Shown: piece after piece, positions 1-8,899 of the stretch
Numbering within the stretch: the first letter of the stretch is position 1
Layout of the letters: each line of letters starts with the position of its first letter
Origin: Fusobacterium sp. FSA-380-WT-3A
GTDB taxonomy: Bacteria; Fusobacteriota; Fusobacteriia; Fusobacteriales; Fusobacteriaceae
Direction: 5' to 3'
DNA: 64,000 nt
NCBI RefSeq assembly: GCF_012843705.1
Contig: NZ_JABAFQ010000002.1
Location: forward strand, 62,001 to 126,000
The notes under the pieces: generated by a model
What the model was told of the DNA's origin: nothing
The model's database searches: none
The model's input: only the letters and a program-made list of their open reading frames with translations
Program-made: the position numbers and the translations under genes

Positions 1-91
1 TTTTCTCTCTATTATTTTTTATATTTTTATAAAAATAATTTTTTATGTTACAATATATTATTAAATAATATTATAATAAGGAGGAGCTATT

Positions 92-1117
92 TTGAATTTT
101 TTAAAAAGTATTTATTTTGAAATGTCAAAAAGTGAAAAAGAACTTCTAATCAAATTTCTTCTTTGCTCTATTTTAGGTTTTAGCTTTGCTTGGATAATAA
201 ATGAACCATTTAGTATAGCAGCCCCTGTTACAGCAAGTCTTATAGTTTACACAGATAGAGGATATGTTGGTTCTTTAAAATATGGAGGAAAAAGAATTTT
301 AGTTCAAATTCTTGAAGGAATACTAGTTATAGGATTAATTATGTTTTTTCATTATTTAAAATTTCAACTTCCTATTCCACTTTTAATTATAATTTCTTCT
401 TGTATTGCTATATGTATAAGTCTTCCTATTAATTATAAATGGCAAATAGCTCCTCTTCCTATTACTTTAATTGTTTCTATTTTTATTATTGCTATTGGTT
501 ATGTTGGAAATGGAAAATATCTATATTTTAGATTATCGCATTGTATAGCTGGATTTATTATAGCGTATTTTATAAATTGGATTTTTATGCCTCATAAAGA
601 CCGTTATAAATTAGCTCTTTTTCAATTAAAAAATTGTGGTTCTTTTATTCTAGAAAAATTACCTAAAGATTTAAAAATTTCTAATTTTCCTCAAACCTCA
701 TTAAATGAAATTAATTTTGCAAATATAAAAAATATTCTTCAAAAAAATATAGTTCTTTTAAAAGAAGATAGTAAAAATACTCTTCCTTTTGGAAAAAAAT
801 ATAAACATCCCGAAGAAAAAATATTTTACTTAACTAATTTAATAGTTCTTTTAAACCATATAGAAACTTTAGAAAAAGATATAAACAAATATGAAAAAAA
901 TTTATCTGAAAATTTTAAAAATATTCTGAGAAAAGAAATTAATAATATAGGTATTTTTTATTTTTCTTTTATTGAATATTTTGAAAATAACATTAATTAT
1001 TCTAAAACTATCCTTGAAAATAATATTTCATTTAAAAACCCTTTTGAAATTATTGTTTTTTCAGATATTATTCGTTGTAAAGAAATAATAAATATATTAA
1101 ACTCAAAAATTTTATAA
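92..1117 (+). CDS. FUSC / aromatic acid exporter-like membrane protein
   Basis: The protein has 341 residues. The first 170 or so hold about six hydrophobic segments, and the rest is a charged, Lys/Asn/Glu-rich cytoplasmic domain. This layout and the AAPVTA motif near residues 43-48 fit the FUSC/ArAE family (aromatic acid exporter, YhfK/DUF939-like), whose members are proposed to export aromatic or weak organic acids; substrate unknown here. The start is TTG at 92, because an AAGGAGG site ends about 7 bases upstream and no better ATG is present. The gene stands alone and ends in a bidirectional terminator shared with the convergent lipoprotein gene. Confidence 0.7.
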   Translation: MNFLKSIYFEMSKSEKELLIKFLLCSILGFSFAWIINEPFSIAAPVTASLIVYTDRGYVGSLKYGGKRILVQILEGILVIGLIMFFHYLKFQLPIPLLIIISSCIAICISLPINYKWQIAPLPITLIVSIFIIAIGYVGNGKYLYFRLSHCIAGFIIAYFINWIFMPHKDRYKLALFQLKNCGSFILEKLPKDLKISNFPQTSLNEINFANIKNILQKNIVLLKEDSKNTLPFGKKYKHPEEKIFYLTNLIVLLNHIETLEKDINKYEKNLSENFKNILRKEINNIGIFYFSFIEYFENNINYSKTILENNISFKNPFEIIVFSDIIRCKEIINILNSKIL

Positions 1118-1118
1118 T

Positions 1119-1149
1119 AAAAAAGAAGAGAGAATATCTCTTCTTTTTT
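1119..1149. terminator. Bidirectional intrinsic terminator
   Basis: An A-tract, GAAGAGA, short loop, TCTCTTC and a T-tract form a hairpin with U-runs on both strands. It lies between the convergent genes ending at 1117 and 1148 and serves both. Confidence 0.8.
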
Positions 1150-1486
1150 ATTTTTTTATTATTTTATATTTAATTACTTTCATTTTTTTGTCATTTGATT
1201 CTGCAAATCCATTAGTTGCTTTTCCTTCATCTATTCCCTCTATTTCTAATTCAACTTCTGAATAATTACCTTCTTCTTTTTCAACTAAATCTTTCATGTA
1301 ATTATTTAAAATTTCTACTTTTTCATCATCACTATACAACCAATAATTTATTTCACTATCTTTATCTTGAAAAATTCTTATTTCATGTCCAAATGTATAA
1401 ATTCCCTCATACTTTTTTATTTTAGTATTAGTGCAATTTGAAAATAGTAATCCTATAATAGATAAAACAGCTAACTTTTTTATCAT
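1148..1486 (-). CDS. Small putative lipoprotein of unknown function
   Basis: This is a 112-residue protein with a lysine N-terminus, a hydrophobic stretch and a lipobox ending at Cys18 (LLFSNC), so it is probably lipidated and held in the inner or outer membrane. The mature part is acidic and has no domain I recognise. An AAGGAG site sits before ATG at 1486. It lies downstream of nothing on its strand except the HAD gene, whose stop is 46 bases upstream, so co-transcription with that gene is possible. Function is unknown. Confidence 0.7.
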   Translation of the reverse strand: MIKKLAVLSIIGLLFSNCTNTKIKKYEGIYTFGHEIRIFQDKDSEINYWLYSDDEKVEILNNYMKDLVEKEEGNYSEVELEIEGIDEGKATNGFAESNDKKMKVIKYKIIKK

Positions 1487-1532
1487 AAATTTATCTCCTT
1501 TTATTATAGGTTGATATATAATTTTTATAAAC

Positions 1533-2318
1533 TTAGATAAGTTCTATCATATCTTTTACAGAATTAAATATATAATCTGGTTTATAAATTGATTCTTTTA
1601 AAGTTTCTTCAGTTGTTTCTCCACTCATCACTAAAACTGATGTTATTCCATTGTCAAGTCCTGTTCTTATATCTGTATAAAGTCTATCACCCACAATTGC
1701 TGTTTCTTCTTTTGAAATATTATATTTTTCAATAATTCCATCTATTATATATTTATTAGGTTTCCCTATAACTAAAGGTATTTTTCCTGTTACTGCTTTT
1801 ATCATCTCTATCATAGAACCTGTATCAGGCATACATTTTCCTCCATCTAAAGGACATACAAAATCTGGATGTGTTGCTATATATGGAACTCCAGCAAAAA
1901 TATAGTCACAAGCTATCCAAATTTTATCATAAGTTAATGTTGTATCAAAACCTAAAACTACAAAATCTACTTTTTTATCTCTTTCTTTAACTATTTCAAA
2001 ACCAGATTTTATAAATGCTTCTTCTAAAAATTCATTTCCTAATAAAAATATTCTAGCTCCTTTTTTTATTTTATTTAAATAAATAATAGTTGCTTCTGTT
2101 GACCCAAAAATTTCTTCTACATCAGCATCTATCCCTAATTTTTTTAACTTTTCAACATAAGCTTCTCTATTTTTAGAAGAATTATTAGTCATAAAAATAT
2201 ATTTTTTATCCCTTGCTTTTATCTTTTCTAAAAATTCTTTTGCTCCTTCTATTAATTGGTTACCTAGATATAATGTTCCATCCATATCCAACAGAAAATA
2301 TTTTTTGTTTTCTATCAT
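1533..2318 (-). CDS. HAD-IIA family phosphatase (NagD-like)
   Basis: The 261-residue protein starts with the HAD motif I DMDGTLYLGN near residues 11-20, has the motif II threonine/asparagine stretch FMTNNSSKN, and motif III/IV as GKPNKY and VGDRLYTDI near residues 187-218. The large C2 cap between motifs II and III places it in subfamily IIA (NagD, 4-nitrophenylphosphatase-like). Such enzymes hydrolyse sugar or nucleoside monophosphates and other small phosphoesters; the physiological substrate cannot be read from the sequence. An AAGGAG site precedes ATG at 2318. Length is normal for the family. Confidence 0.88.
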   Translation of the reverse strand: MIENKKYFLLDMDGTLYLGNQLIEGAKEFLEKIKARDKKYIFMTNNSSKNREAYVEKLKKLGIDADVEEIFGSTEATIIYLNKIKKGARIFLLGNEFLEEAFIKSGFEIVKERDKKVDFVVLGFDTTLTYDKIWIACDYIFAGVPYIATHPDFVCPLDGGKCMPDTGSMIEMIKAVTGKIPLVIGKPNKYIIDGIIEKYNISKEETAIVGDRLYTDIRTGLDNGITSVLVMSGETTEETLKESIYKPDYIFNSVKDMIELI

Positions 2319-2346
2319 CTTTTCTCCTTTATATTTTGACTTATTA

Positions 2347-2373
2347 AAAGCCTTAGATTAGTCTAAGGCTTTA
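2347..2373 (-). terminator. Intrinsic terminator of the 96-residue gene
   Basis: AAAGCCTTAGA, a four-base loop and TCTAAGGCTTT form an 11-bp stem just at the stop codon of the gene ending at 2363. The T-tract lies on both sides, and reading from the minus strand it separates this gene from the HAD gene. Confidence 0.75.
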
Positions 2374-2653
2374 TTATTTGAAAATTTGGGTTTATTAATG
2401 CCTTTATATATATTTGTCCATCTTTTTCTTCTACAATAAAATTAATTTCATCTTTTTCTTCTAATATTCTTTTTATTTTTTCAATTACTTCTTTTTTCTT
2501 ATTTAGAAAAATTGTAAAATCTATATTAAAATCATATCTAGAATTTACTTTAAAAGAAGAACCTAAGGCAGTTTCATTAATAATTTTTTCTTCTGTACAT
2601 ACTATTTCTCTTACAAAATTACCAAAGCAATCATAAAGTATTATTTTTTTCAT
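2363..2653 (-). CDS. Hypothetical protein, 96 residues
   Basis: I do not recognise this protein. It is short, soluble and mixed in charge, and contains Lys/Glu-rich segments around residues 55-75 and a C-terminal IKALINPNFQ stretch. An in-frame GTG exists at 2665, but it lies inside the AAAGGTGG ribosome site, so the ATG at 2653 (eight bases after that site) is the better start and gives 96 residues. The gene has its own terminator and diverges from codB, so it is probably monocistronic. Confidence 0.6.
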   Translation of the reverse strand: MKKIILYDCFGNFVREIVCTEEKIINETALGSSFKVNSRYDFNIDFTIFLNKKKEVIEKIKRILEEKDEINFIVEEKDGQIYIKALINPNFQIIKP

Positions 2654-2798
2654 AAATTCTACCACCTTTCTTTATTTATACCTCTATATTATATATATAG
2701 CTTATCTTTTCAAAAAAATCAATTTTATTTATTATTTAGACGCAGAAAATTGAAAAATATCTTTTGTTAATTTATTTTTTTCTAAATATAAAACGCTC

Positions 2799-2827
2799 TT
2801 GTTATATTACTATTTTTTTGTTATAAT
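2799..2827 (+). promoter_or_regulatory. Sigma-70-type promoter of codBA
   Basis: TTGTTA at 2799-2804 and TATAAT at 2822-2827 are separated by exactly 17 bases. Transcription would start near 2834, leaving a leader of under 35 bases, too short for a purine riboswitch. Confidence 0.7.
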
Positions 2828-2861
2828 ATTTTGCTAATAAAATTTTTTATAAAAGGAGAAA

Positions 2862-4106
2862 ATGATGTCATCAAACATTAAAAGGGAAAAATTTGAAGAT
2901 AGTGAATACTCATTATCAGAAGTACCAAAGTCGAAAAAAACTCAAGGACTTTGGGCTGCAATGGTTGTTCTTGTAGGATTTACTTTTTTTACTCCTAGTA
3001 TGACAGCTGGAGGAAATCTTGGTATTGGAATGAATATAAAAAATTTCTTTACTGTAGTGGCCTTGGGAAACGCTTTTTTAGGAGTTTATTGTGGATTACT
3101 TGCCTATATTGGACAAAAAACAGGTTTAACTTTAGACCTTCTTGGTCGTTATTCTTTTGGAAAAATTGGTTCTTATTTACCATCAGCTTTAATTAGTTTT
3201 ACACAAATTGGTTGGTTCGGTGTTGGAGTTGCTATGTTTGCTATTCCTGTATCTGGACTTACTAAAATTCCTGTATGGATTTTAATTTTAATTACAGGAA
3301 TTATTATGACTATAACTGCATATAAAGGAATAAAAGCTTTAGCTATTCTTGGTTCTATAGCTGTTCCTTTAATTGCTATCTTGGGAATTTATTCTATTAA
3401 TTGGGGAATATCAGAAGTTGGAGGATTTATAAATGTATTTAAAGAAAATCCAATTAATCCTTTAACTCTTTCTACAGGAATTGCTATTGTAGTTGGTTCT
3501 TTTATTTCTGGCGGAACTGCTACTCCTAACTTTACTCGTTTTGCTAAAGATTCTAAGACAGCTATCATAGCTACTGTTATAGCTTTCTTTATTGGAAATT
3601 CAATTATGATGATTTTTGGAGCTGTTGGAGGAGCTGTTACTGGAATTCCTGATATATTTGATATTTTAATTTTACAAGGATTAGCTATTCCAGCTACTAT
3701 CACTCTTGGTTTAAATATTTGGACTACTAATAATAATGCTCTATATACAGCTGGACTTGGTGTTTCAAATATTACAAAAATTAATATGAAACCTATGGTT
3801 TTAGTTGGAGGATTTATTGGAACTCTTACAGCCATTTGGTTATATTATAATTTTGTTGGGTTCTTAAGTCTTTTAAGTGGAATGATTCCTCCTGTTGGAA
3901 TTGTTATTATTCTTCATTACTTTTTACATAAAAATGAATATTCTAAAAAAGAAATTCCTAATTTTAATATGAGTGGTATTATGGGAGTTATTGTTGGTTC
4001 TTTTATAGGAATTTTTGTTTCTGTAGGAATAAAACCTATAAACTCTTTAATAAGTGCTGCTATTGTGTTTATTATTTTAGATAAAATTTTAACTAAAAAA
4101 AATTAA
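2862..4106 (+). CDS. codB: Cytosine permease (NCS1 family)
   Basis: The 414-residue protein has about twelve membrane segments and the NCS1 hallmarks: a polar N-terminus followed by GLWAAMVVLVGFTFFTPSM, GGNLGIGM near residues 50-57, and NIWTTNNNALYTAGLG near 285-300, as in E. coli CodB. It brings cytosine across the inner membrane, probably with a cation. The deaminase gene follows after 13 bases, which supports this substrate. Two tandem ATGs occur at 2862 and 2865; the second has the better six-base spacing from GGAG. Expression comes from the promoter at 2799-2827. Confidence 0.93.
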   Translation: MMSSNIKREKFEDSEYSLSEVPKSKKTQGLWAAMVVLVGFTFFTPSMTAGGNLGIGMNIKNFFTVVALGNAFLGVYCGLLAYIGQKTGLTLDLLGRYSFGKIGSYLPSALISFTQIGWFGVGVAMFAIPVSGLTKIPVWILILITGIIMTITAYKGIKALAILGSIAVPLIAILGIYSINWGISEVGGFINVFKENPINPLTLSTGIAIVVGSFISGGTATPNFTRFAKDSKTAIIATVIAFFIGNSIMMIFGAVGGAVTGIPDIFDILILQGLAIPATITLGLNIWTTNNNALYTAGLGVSNITKINMKPMVLVGGFIGTLTAIWLYYNFVGFLSLLSGMIPPVGIVIILHYFLHKNEYSKKEIPNFNMSGIMGVIVGSFIGIFVSVGIKPINSLISAAIVFIILDKILTKKN

Positions 4107-4119
4107 AAGGAGAATATGC

Positions 4120-5355
4120 ATGTTAATAAAAAATATTTTTATTGAAAATAGTAAAGAAACTAGTGATATTAGAATAGAAAATGGTATTTTTAAAACAATA
4201 GGTAAAAATCTATCTCCTTTACCTAATGAAGAGGTTTTAGATTGTAAAGGAAAATCAGCTTTTCCTCCATTTATTGAAAGTCATGTTCATTTAGATACTT
4301 GTCTTACTGCAGGAGACCCTGTATGGAATATGTCAGGGACTCTATTTGAAGGAATTGAATGTTGGGCTAAAAGAAAAGAAAAATTAAGTAAAGAAGATGT
4401 TAAAGATAGAGCTCGTCGTGCTATAAAAATGCAAGTAGCTAATGGAGTTCAACATATTCGTACTCATGTAGATGTTACTGACCCTACTCTCATTGCTATG
4501 CAAGGAATGATTGAATTAAGAGAAGAATTAAAAGATATTGTTAATATACAAATAGTTGCTTTCCCTCAAGAAGGAATTTTAAGTTATCCTAATGGAAAGG
4601 AATTATTAGAAAATGCTGTAAAAATGGGAGCTGATTGTGTCGGAGCTATTCCACATTTTGAATTTACTCGTGAATATGCTGTTGAAAGTGTAAATTATTG
4701 TATTGAACTAGCTTTAAAATATAATAAATTAGTAGATGTTCATTGTGATGAAATTGATGATGAACAATCTAAAGGTTTAGAAGTCTTAGCTTGTAGAGCT
4801 TTAGAAACTGGATTAAAAGATAAAGTTACAGCTAGTCATACTACAGCTATGCATAGTTATAACAATGCTTATTGTAGTAAATTATTCCGTCTTTTAGGAA
4901 TGAGTGATATAAACTTTGTTTGTAATCCTCTTGTTAATACTCATCTACAAGGTAGATTTGATACTTATCCAAAACGTCGTGGAGTTACTAGAGTAAAAGA
5001 GTTATTAGCTAATGGAAATAATGTTTCTTTTGGACATGATGATATTTTTGACCCTTGGTATCCATTAGGAACAGGAAATATGATGACTGTTGCTCATATG
5101 GGATTACATGTTTGTCAAATGATGGGATACGAAGAAATTATGAATAGTTATAAATTAATTACATACAACGCTGCTAAAACTTTAAACCTTGGAGATTCTT
5201 ATGGAATTAAAGAAGGAAATCCAGCAAGTTTCTTAATAATTAATAGTGATAATTTCTATAATGCCTTAAATAATCAAAGTGAAATTTTATATCATTTTAA
5301 TAAAGGAAAAGTTATTGCTTCTACAAAACCTGCTGTAAAAGAAATTTTCTTTTAA
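4120..5355 (+). CDS. codA: Cytosine deaminase
   Basis: This 411-residue amidohydrolase converts cytosine to uracil and ammonia, feeding pyrimidine salvage. It shows the metal-binding HVHLD near residues 55-60, HCDEIDDEQS near 207-216, SHTTAMHSY near 240-249 and the FGHDDIFDPW loop near 306-315 that is characteristic of bacterial CodA. The length matches E. coli CodA (about 427). It is translated from AAGGAG just after codB, and the pair forms a transport-plus-deamination operon closed by a hairpin at 5377-5430. Confidence 0.95.
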   Translation: MLIKNIFIENSKETSDIRIENGIFKTIGKNLSPLPNEEVLDCKGKSAFPPFIESHVHLDTCLTAGDPVWNMSGTLFEGIECWAKRKEKLSKEDVKDRARRAIKMQVANGVQHIRTHVDVTDPTLIAMQGMIELREELKDIVNIQIVAFPQEGILSYPNGKELLENAVKMGADCVGAIPHFEFTREYAVESVNYCIELALKYNKLVDVHCDEIDDEQSKGLEVLACRALETGLKDKVTASHTTAMHSYNNAYCSKLFRLLGMSDINFVCNPLVNTHLQGRFDTYPKRRGVTRVKELLANGNNVSFGHDDIFDPWYPLGTGNMMTVAHMGLHVCQMMGYEEIMNSYKLITYNAAKTLNLGDSYGIKEGNPASFLIINSDNFYNALNNQSEILYHFNKGKVIASTKPAVKEIFF

Positions 5356-5376
5356 TTAAATTTTAAATAATATTTT

Positions 5377-5430
5377 GGGGTTGTTACATTTTATAGAATT
5401 GCTAATAAAAATTTGTAACATCCCTTTTTT
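5377..5430 (+). terminator. Terminator of codBA
   Basis: GGG-TTGTTACA and TGTAACA-TCCC pair with one mismatch across a loop of about 30 bases, followed by six T residues. It lies 22 bases after the codA stop. Confidence 0.75.
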
Positions 5431-5463
5431 ATTATAATTTTTTTATTCACAAAAGGAGGATTT

Positions 5464-5796
5464 ATGAAATTTTTACCTATTGGTCTTCTATTTATTTCTA
5501 ATATTTTTATGTCTTTTGCTTGGTATGGTCATTTAAAAAATACAAATAGTGCTCTTTGGTATGCTATTATTACAAGTTGGGGAATTGCTTTTTTAGAATA
5601 TTGTTTTTCTATACCAGCAAACAGAATAGGTTCTCATTTTTTTACTGTTGCTCAATTAAAAATTATACAAGAAGTTATTACTTTAGTAGTATTCTCTGGT
5701 TTTTCTGTTCTTTATTTAAAACAAGAGTTCAAACTAAATTATATTTATGCTTTCATTTGTTTAATAGGAGCTGTTTATTTTATGTTTAAAAAATAA
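5464..5796 (+). CDS. DMT-superfamily DUF486 membrane protein
   Basis: The 110-residue protein has four predicted membrane helices covering nearly its whole length. FMSFAWYGHLK near residues 16-26 and a conserved middle segment IAFLEYCFSIPANRIG match the DUF486 family, a four-helix relative of the drug/metabolite transporters. No substrate is established for the family as far as I know. AAAGGAGG precedes ATG at 5464. The gene follows the codBA terminator and has no operon partner, as trkA has its own promoter. Confidence 0.8.
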   Translation: MKFLPIGLLFISNIFMSFAWYGHLKNTNSALWYAIITSWGIAFLEYCFSIPANRIGSHFFTVAQLKIIQEVITLVVFSGFSVLYLKQEFKLNYIYAFICLIGAVYFMFKK

Positions 5797-5810
5797 CTAT
5801 TTTTATCTTA

Positions 5811-5839
5811 TTGTTTATTTTTATATTTTTTGATATAAT
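5811..5839 (+). promoter_or_regulatory. Promoter of trkA-trkH
   Basis: TTGTTT at 5811-5816 and TATAAT at 5834-5839 are separated by 17 bases. The predicted start lies about 38 bases before the trkA ATG. Confidence 0.65.
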
Positions 5840-5882
5840 TTATTCAGATTAAAATATAAATATAACTATAGGGAGTTTAAAA

Positions 5883-7238
5883 ATGAAAATAATTATTGTT
5901 GGGGCTGGAAAAGTAGGTGAATTATTGTGTAATGACCTTTCCAATGAAGGAAATGACATTACTCTTATTGAAACCGATTCTAAAATTTTGGATAAAGTCT
6001 TATCATACTACGATATTATGGGAATTGTAGGAAATGGAACTGACTGTGATACTTTAAAAGAAGCTTATGTTGATAGTGCAGATATTTTTCTTGCTGTCAC
6101 TCAATCTGATGAAATAAATATTATTTCATCTATTATGGCAAAAAAATTAGGAGCCAAATATACTATTGCTCGTGTTAGAAATCCTTTATACTTTTCACAA
6201 ATGAATTTTATGAGTGAATCTTTAGGTATTGATAGACTTTTAAATCCTGAAGCTGAGGCAGCATTTTTTATCTCTAAAAATTTAGAGTTTCCTAATGCAT
6301 TAAATGTTGAAACTTTTGCTAAAAACAAAGTTACTATGGTTGAGTTTTTAGTTCAAAAAGAAAGTTATATTGATGGTATAAAATTAAAAGATTTTAAACA
6401 CAATCATTTTAATAATATTTTAGTTTGTATAGTTGAAAGGGGACAAGAAGTTTTTATTCCAACAGGGAATTTTATTTTAAAAGCTGGAGATAAAATTTAT
6501 ATAACAGGATATCCAGATGATATTCAAGAATTTTCTAAATCTTTAGGTAATAATGATGAAAAAATAAAATCTGTTATGATTATAGGTGGTGGAAAAATAA
6601 CTCACTACTTAATACAACTTTTATTAGAAAAGAAAATCAATGTTAAAGTTATTGAAAATGATGCAAAAAAAGCTAGAGTATTAAGTGAAATTTTTGAGGA
6701 TGCTACTATTGTTCATGGAGATGGAACTGATAATGAATTATTAGAAGAGGAAAATTTTAGAAATTATGATGCTTTAATTTCTCTTACAGGAATAGATGAA
6801 GAAAACATTATTCTTTCTCTATATGCAAATAAAGTTGGAATTAAAAAGACTATTACAAAAATAAATGGTATTTCTCTTTTCAATGTTTTAGAAATCGTTG
6901 GACTTCAATCAATTATAACACCTAAAAAAATAGTTGCTGACCATATTGTTAAAATTGTAAGGTCTCTAATTAGTTCTCAAGAAGAAAATATAGAAACTTT
7001 ATATAGAATTTCTGAAAATAAGGTTGAAGCAATAGAATTTAAGGTTCCTAAAACAAGTTTAATTACTAATGTTCCTCTAAAGGAATTAAATATTAAAGAA
7101 AATCTTTTGATTCTTTATATAATTAGAGAAAATTCTGTTATTTTTCCTAAAGGTGATGATATAATTTTACCTGAAGATAGAATTATTATTATTACAACTG
7201 AAAAATATCTAAATGATGTTAATAAAATTTTAAAATAG
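5883..7238 (+). CDS. trkA: Trk potassium uptake regulator, NAD-binding subunit
   Basis: The 451-residue cytoplasmic protein contains two RCK halves. The first begins with the Rossmann motif VGAGKVGE (residues 5-12) and the second with IIGGGKITH (about 235-243), each followed by an RCK_C segment. TrkA forms a ring on the cytoplasmic face of TrkH and gates potassium uptake in response to nucleotides. In the second half, IIGGGK keeps the glycine pattern but lacks the full GxGxxG spacing at its end, so nucleotide preference may differ. trkH follows after 12 bases. Confidence 0.95.
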   Translation: MKIIIVGAGKVGELLCNDLSNEGNDITLIETDSKILDKVLSYYDIMGIVGNGTDCDTLKEAYVDSADIFLAVTQSDEINIISSIMAKKLGAKYTIARVRNPLYFSQMNFMSESLGIDRLLNPEAEAAFFISKNLEFPNALNVETFAKNKVTMVEFLVQKESYIDGIKLKDFKHNHFNNILVCIVERGQEVFIPTGNFILKAGDKIYITGYPDDIQEFSKSLGNNDEKIKSVMIIGGGKITHYLIQLLLEKKINVKVIENDAKKARVLSEIFEDATIVHGDGTDNELLEEENFRNYDALISLTGIDEENIILSLYANKVGIKKTITKINGISLFNVLEIVGLQSIITPKKIVADHIVKIVRSLISSQEENIETLYRISENKVEAIEFKVPKTSLITNVPLKELNIKENLLILYIIRENSVIFPKGDDIILPEDRIIIITTEKYLNDVNKILK

Positions 7239-7250
7239 TGGTGAAATATT

Positions 7251-8702
7251 ATGAATATTAAAATGATAAAATATATAATTGGGACTATTTTAAAACTAGA
7301 AGCTAGTTTTATGTTAATACCTTTATTTTTAAGTTTTTTTTATAAAGAAAGTAATTTGGTTAAATTTTCTCATGGTATTACCATTTTTTTATCTTTTATA
7401 ATTGGATTTTTTCTTTCTAAAAAGACTCCAGAAAATACCAAAATTTTTGCAAAAGAAGGACTTCTTATAGTTTCTTTCTCGTGGATTACTCTTTCTTTAT
7501 TTGCAGCTTTACCATTTTTTATAAGTAGACAAATTCCTTCATATATTGATGCTTTTTTTGAAGTTGTAAGTGGATTCACAACTACAGGAGCTAGTATTTT
7601 AACTAATGTAGAAGCTTTGGATAAATCTTTGTTATTTTGGAGAAGTTTCACGCATCTTGTAGGTGGAATGGGAGTTTTGGTTTTAGCTTTAGCAATATTA
7701 CCTAAAAATAGTAATCAATCTTTACACATAATGAAAGCTGAGGTTCCTGGTCCAACTTTTGGAAAATTAGTAGCAAAAATGTCTTATAATTCAAGAATTT
7801 TATATATGATTTATATTTTTATAACTTTATTAATAATTTTCTTTCTTTTTATAGGAGGAATGCCTTTATTTGATTCTGTAGTTCATGCTTTTGGTACTGT
7901 TGGAACTGGAGGATTTGGTATAAAAAATACAAGTGTTGCTTATTATAATAATCCTTATATAGAATATGTCTTAGGAATTGGAATGCTTTTATGTGGCATG
8001 AATTTCAATCTTTTTTATGCTTTAATTTTAAAAAATTTTAAACAAGTTATGAAAAATGAAGAATTACGTTTTTACTTAGGTATAGTTTCTATATCTATTA
8101 TTTTAATTTGTATAAATATTTCATCTTCTTATAGTAGTTTTTCTAAATTATTTAGAGATGTTTTCTTCACTGTATCATCAATTATAACTACTACTGGTTT
8201 TGCAACTGCTGATTTTGATAAATGGCCAGTTTTCTCAAAAACTATCTTACTTCTATTGATGTTTATAGGAGGATGTGCTGGCTCTACAGCTGGTGGTTTA
8301 AAAGTTTCTCGGATAGTAGTTCTTTTTAAAACATGTGTTAATGAATTAAAGAAAATTAGTACTCCTAATAGAATTTTAAGTATAAAAATAGATGGTAAAC
8401 CTATATCTAAAGATTTATTCAATAGTATAAGCACTTATTTAATTTTATATATTTTTATTTTCTTTTTAATTCTTCTATCTGTTTCATTTGAAACAAAAAC
8501 TTTTACAGAAGCATTTAGTGCTGTTGCTGCTACTTTTAATAATATTGGACCTGGTCTTGAAGCAGTTGGGCCAACTGGAAACTTTTCCCATTTTTCAGAT
8601 TTTAATAAAATTGTTTTATCTTTAAGTATGTTATTAGGTAGATTAGAGATTTTCCCTATACTTATATTATTTTCTCCATCTCTTTATAAAAAATTTAAAT
8701 AA
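7251..8702 (+). CDS. trkH: Trk potassium uptake transmembrane subunit
   Basis: The 483-residue membrane protein shows the four pore-loop repeats of the TrkH/KtrB family: FTTTGAS, FGTVGTGGF, ITTTGFAT and FNNIGPG, each with the central filter glycine. It forms the potassium-conducting channel, working with the TrkA ring encoded directly upstream. The start is ATG at 7251 with a GGTG ribosome site that overlaps the end of trkA. Length matches E. coli TrkH (483). Confidence 0.95.
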   Translation: MNIKMIKYIIGTILKLEASFMLIPLFLSFFYKESNLVKFSHGITIFLSFIIGFFLSKKTPENTKIFAKEGLLIVSFSWITLSLFAALPFFISRQIPSYIDAFFEVVSGFTTTGASILTNVEALDKSLLFWRSFTHLVGGMGVLVLALAILPKNSNQSLHIMKAEVPGPTFGKLVAKMSYNSRILYMIYIFITLLIIFFLFIGGMPLFDSVVHAFGTVGTGGFGIKNTSVAYYNNPYIEYVLGIGMLLCGMNFNLFYALILKNFKQVMKNEELRFYLGIVSISIILICINISSSYSSFSKLFRDVFFTVSSIITTTGFATADFDKWPVFSKTILLLLMFIGGCAGSTAGGLKVSRIVVLFKTCVNELKKISTPNRILSIKIDGKPISKDLFNSISTYLILYIFIFFLILLSVSFETKTFTEAFSAVAATFNNIGPGLEAVGPTGNFSHFSDFNKIVLSLSMLLGRLEIFPILILFSPSLYKKFK

Positions 8703-8820
8703 TTAAATTTATTTTCTTTTTTATTCCTTTTTTTAAATAAAAAATTCTTTTTTTATAGCTATTGCTTTTTTAGTTTTTTTGTGGTTTAATGGTATTATAA
8801 AATAATAAATATACATTTTT

Positions 8821-8854
8821 TGAAAAGTCTCAAGTTTTTTCTTGAGGCTTTTCA
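8821..8854 (+). promoter_or_regulatory. Leader or terminator hairpin before the first MATE gene
   Basis: A 14-bp stem (TGAAAAGTCTCAAG with its complement, one U-G pair) and a six-T loop lie 46 bases before the MATE start. It could be the distant terminator of trkAH, or a structured leader, since TTGCTT-17-TTTAAT at 8762-8790 could be a promoter just upstream. The T-tract after the stem is short, so termination may be weak. Confidence 0.5.
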
Positions 8855-8899
8855 CTCTCTTTAATAAAATTTTATTAAAGAAGAAACTAAGGAGGGCCT

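Noticed and set aside
2347-2373. TTAGATTAGTCTAA as a third site of the TTAGNCTAA operator set
   Set aside because: It is the stem of an intrinsic terminator at a gene end and has a different spacing.
2700-2861. Purine riboswitch before codB
   Set aside because: The promoter at 2799-2827 leaves a leader of under 35 bases, too short for the aptamer, and no conserved loops are visible.
3389-3835. Open frame of 148 codons on the minus strand
   Set aside because: It is antisense to codB, has no ribosome site and no recognisable domain.
8821-8854. Guanidine-IV riboswitch before the first MATE gene
   Set aside because: The hairpin loop is all T and lacks the loop and arm sequences seen at 33769-33798.
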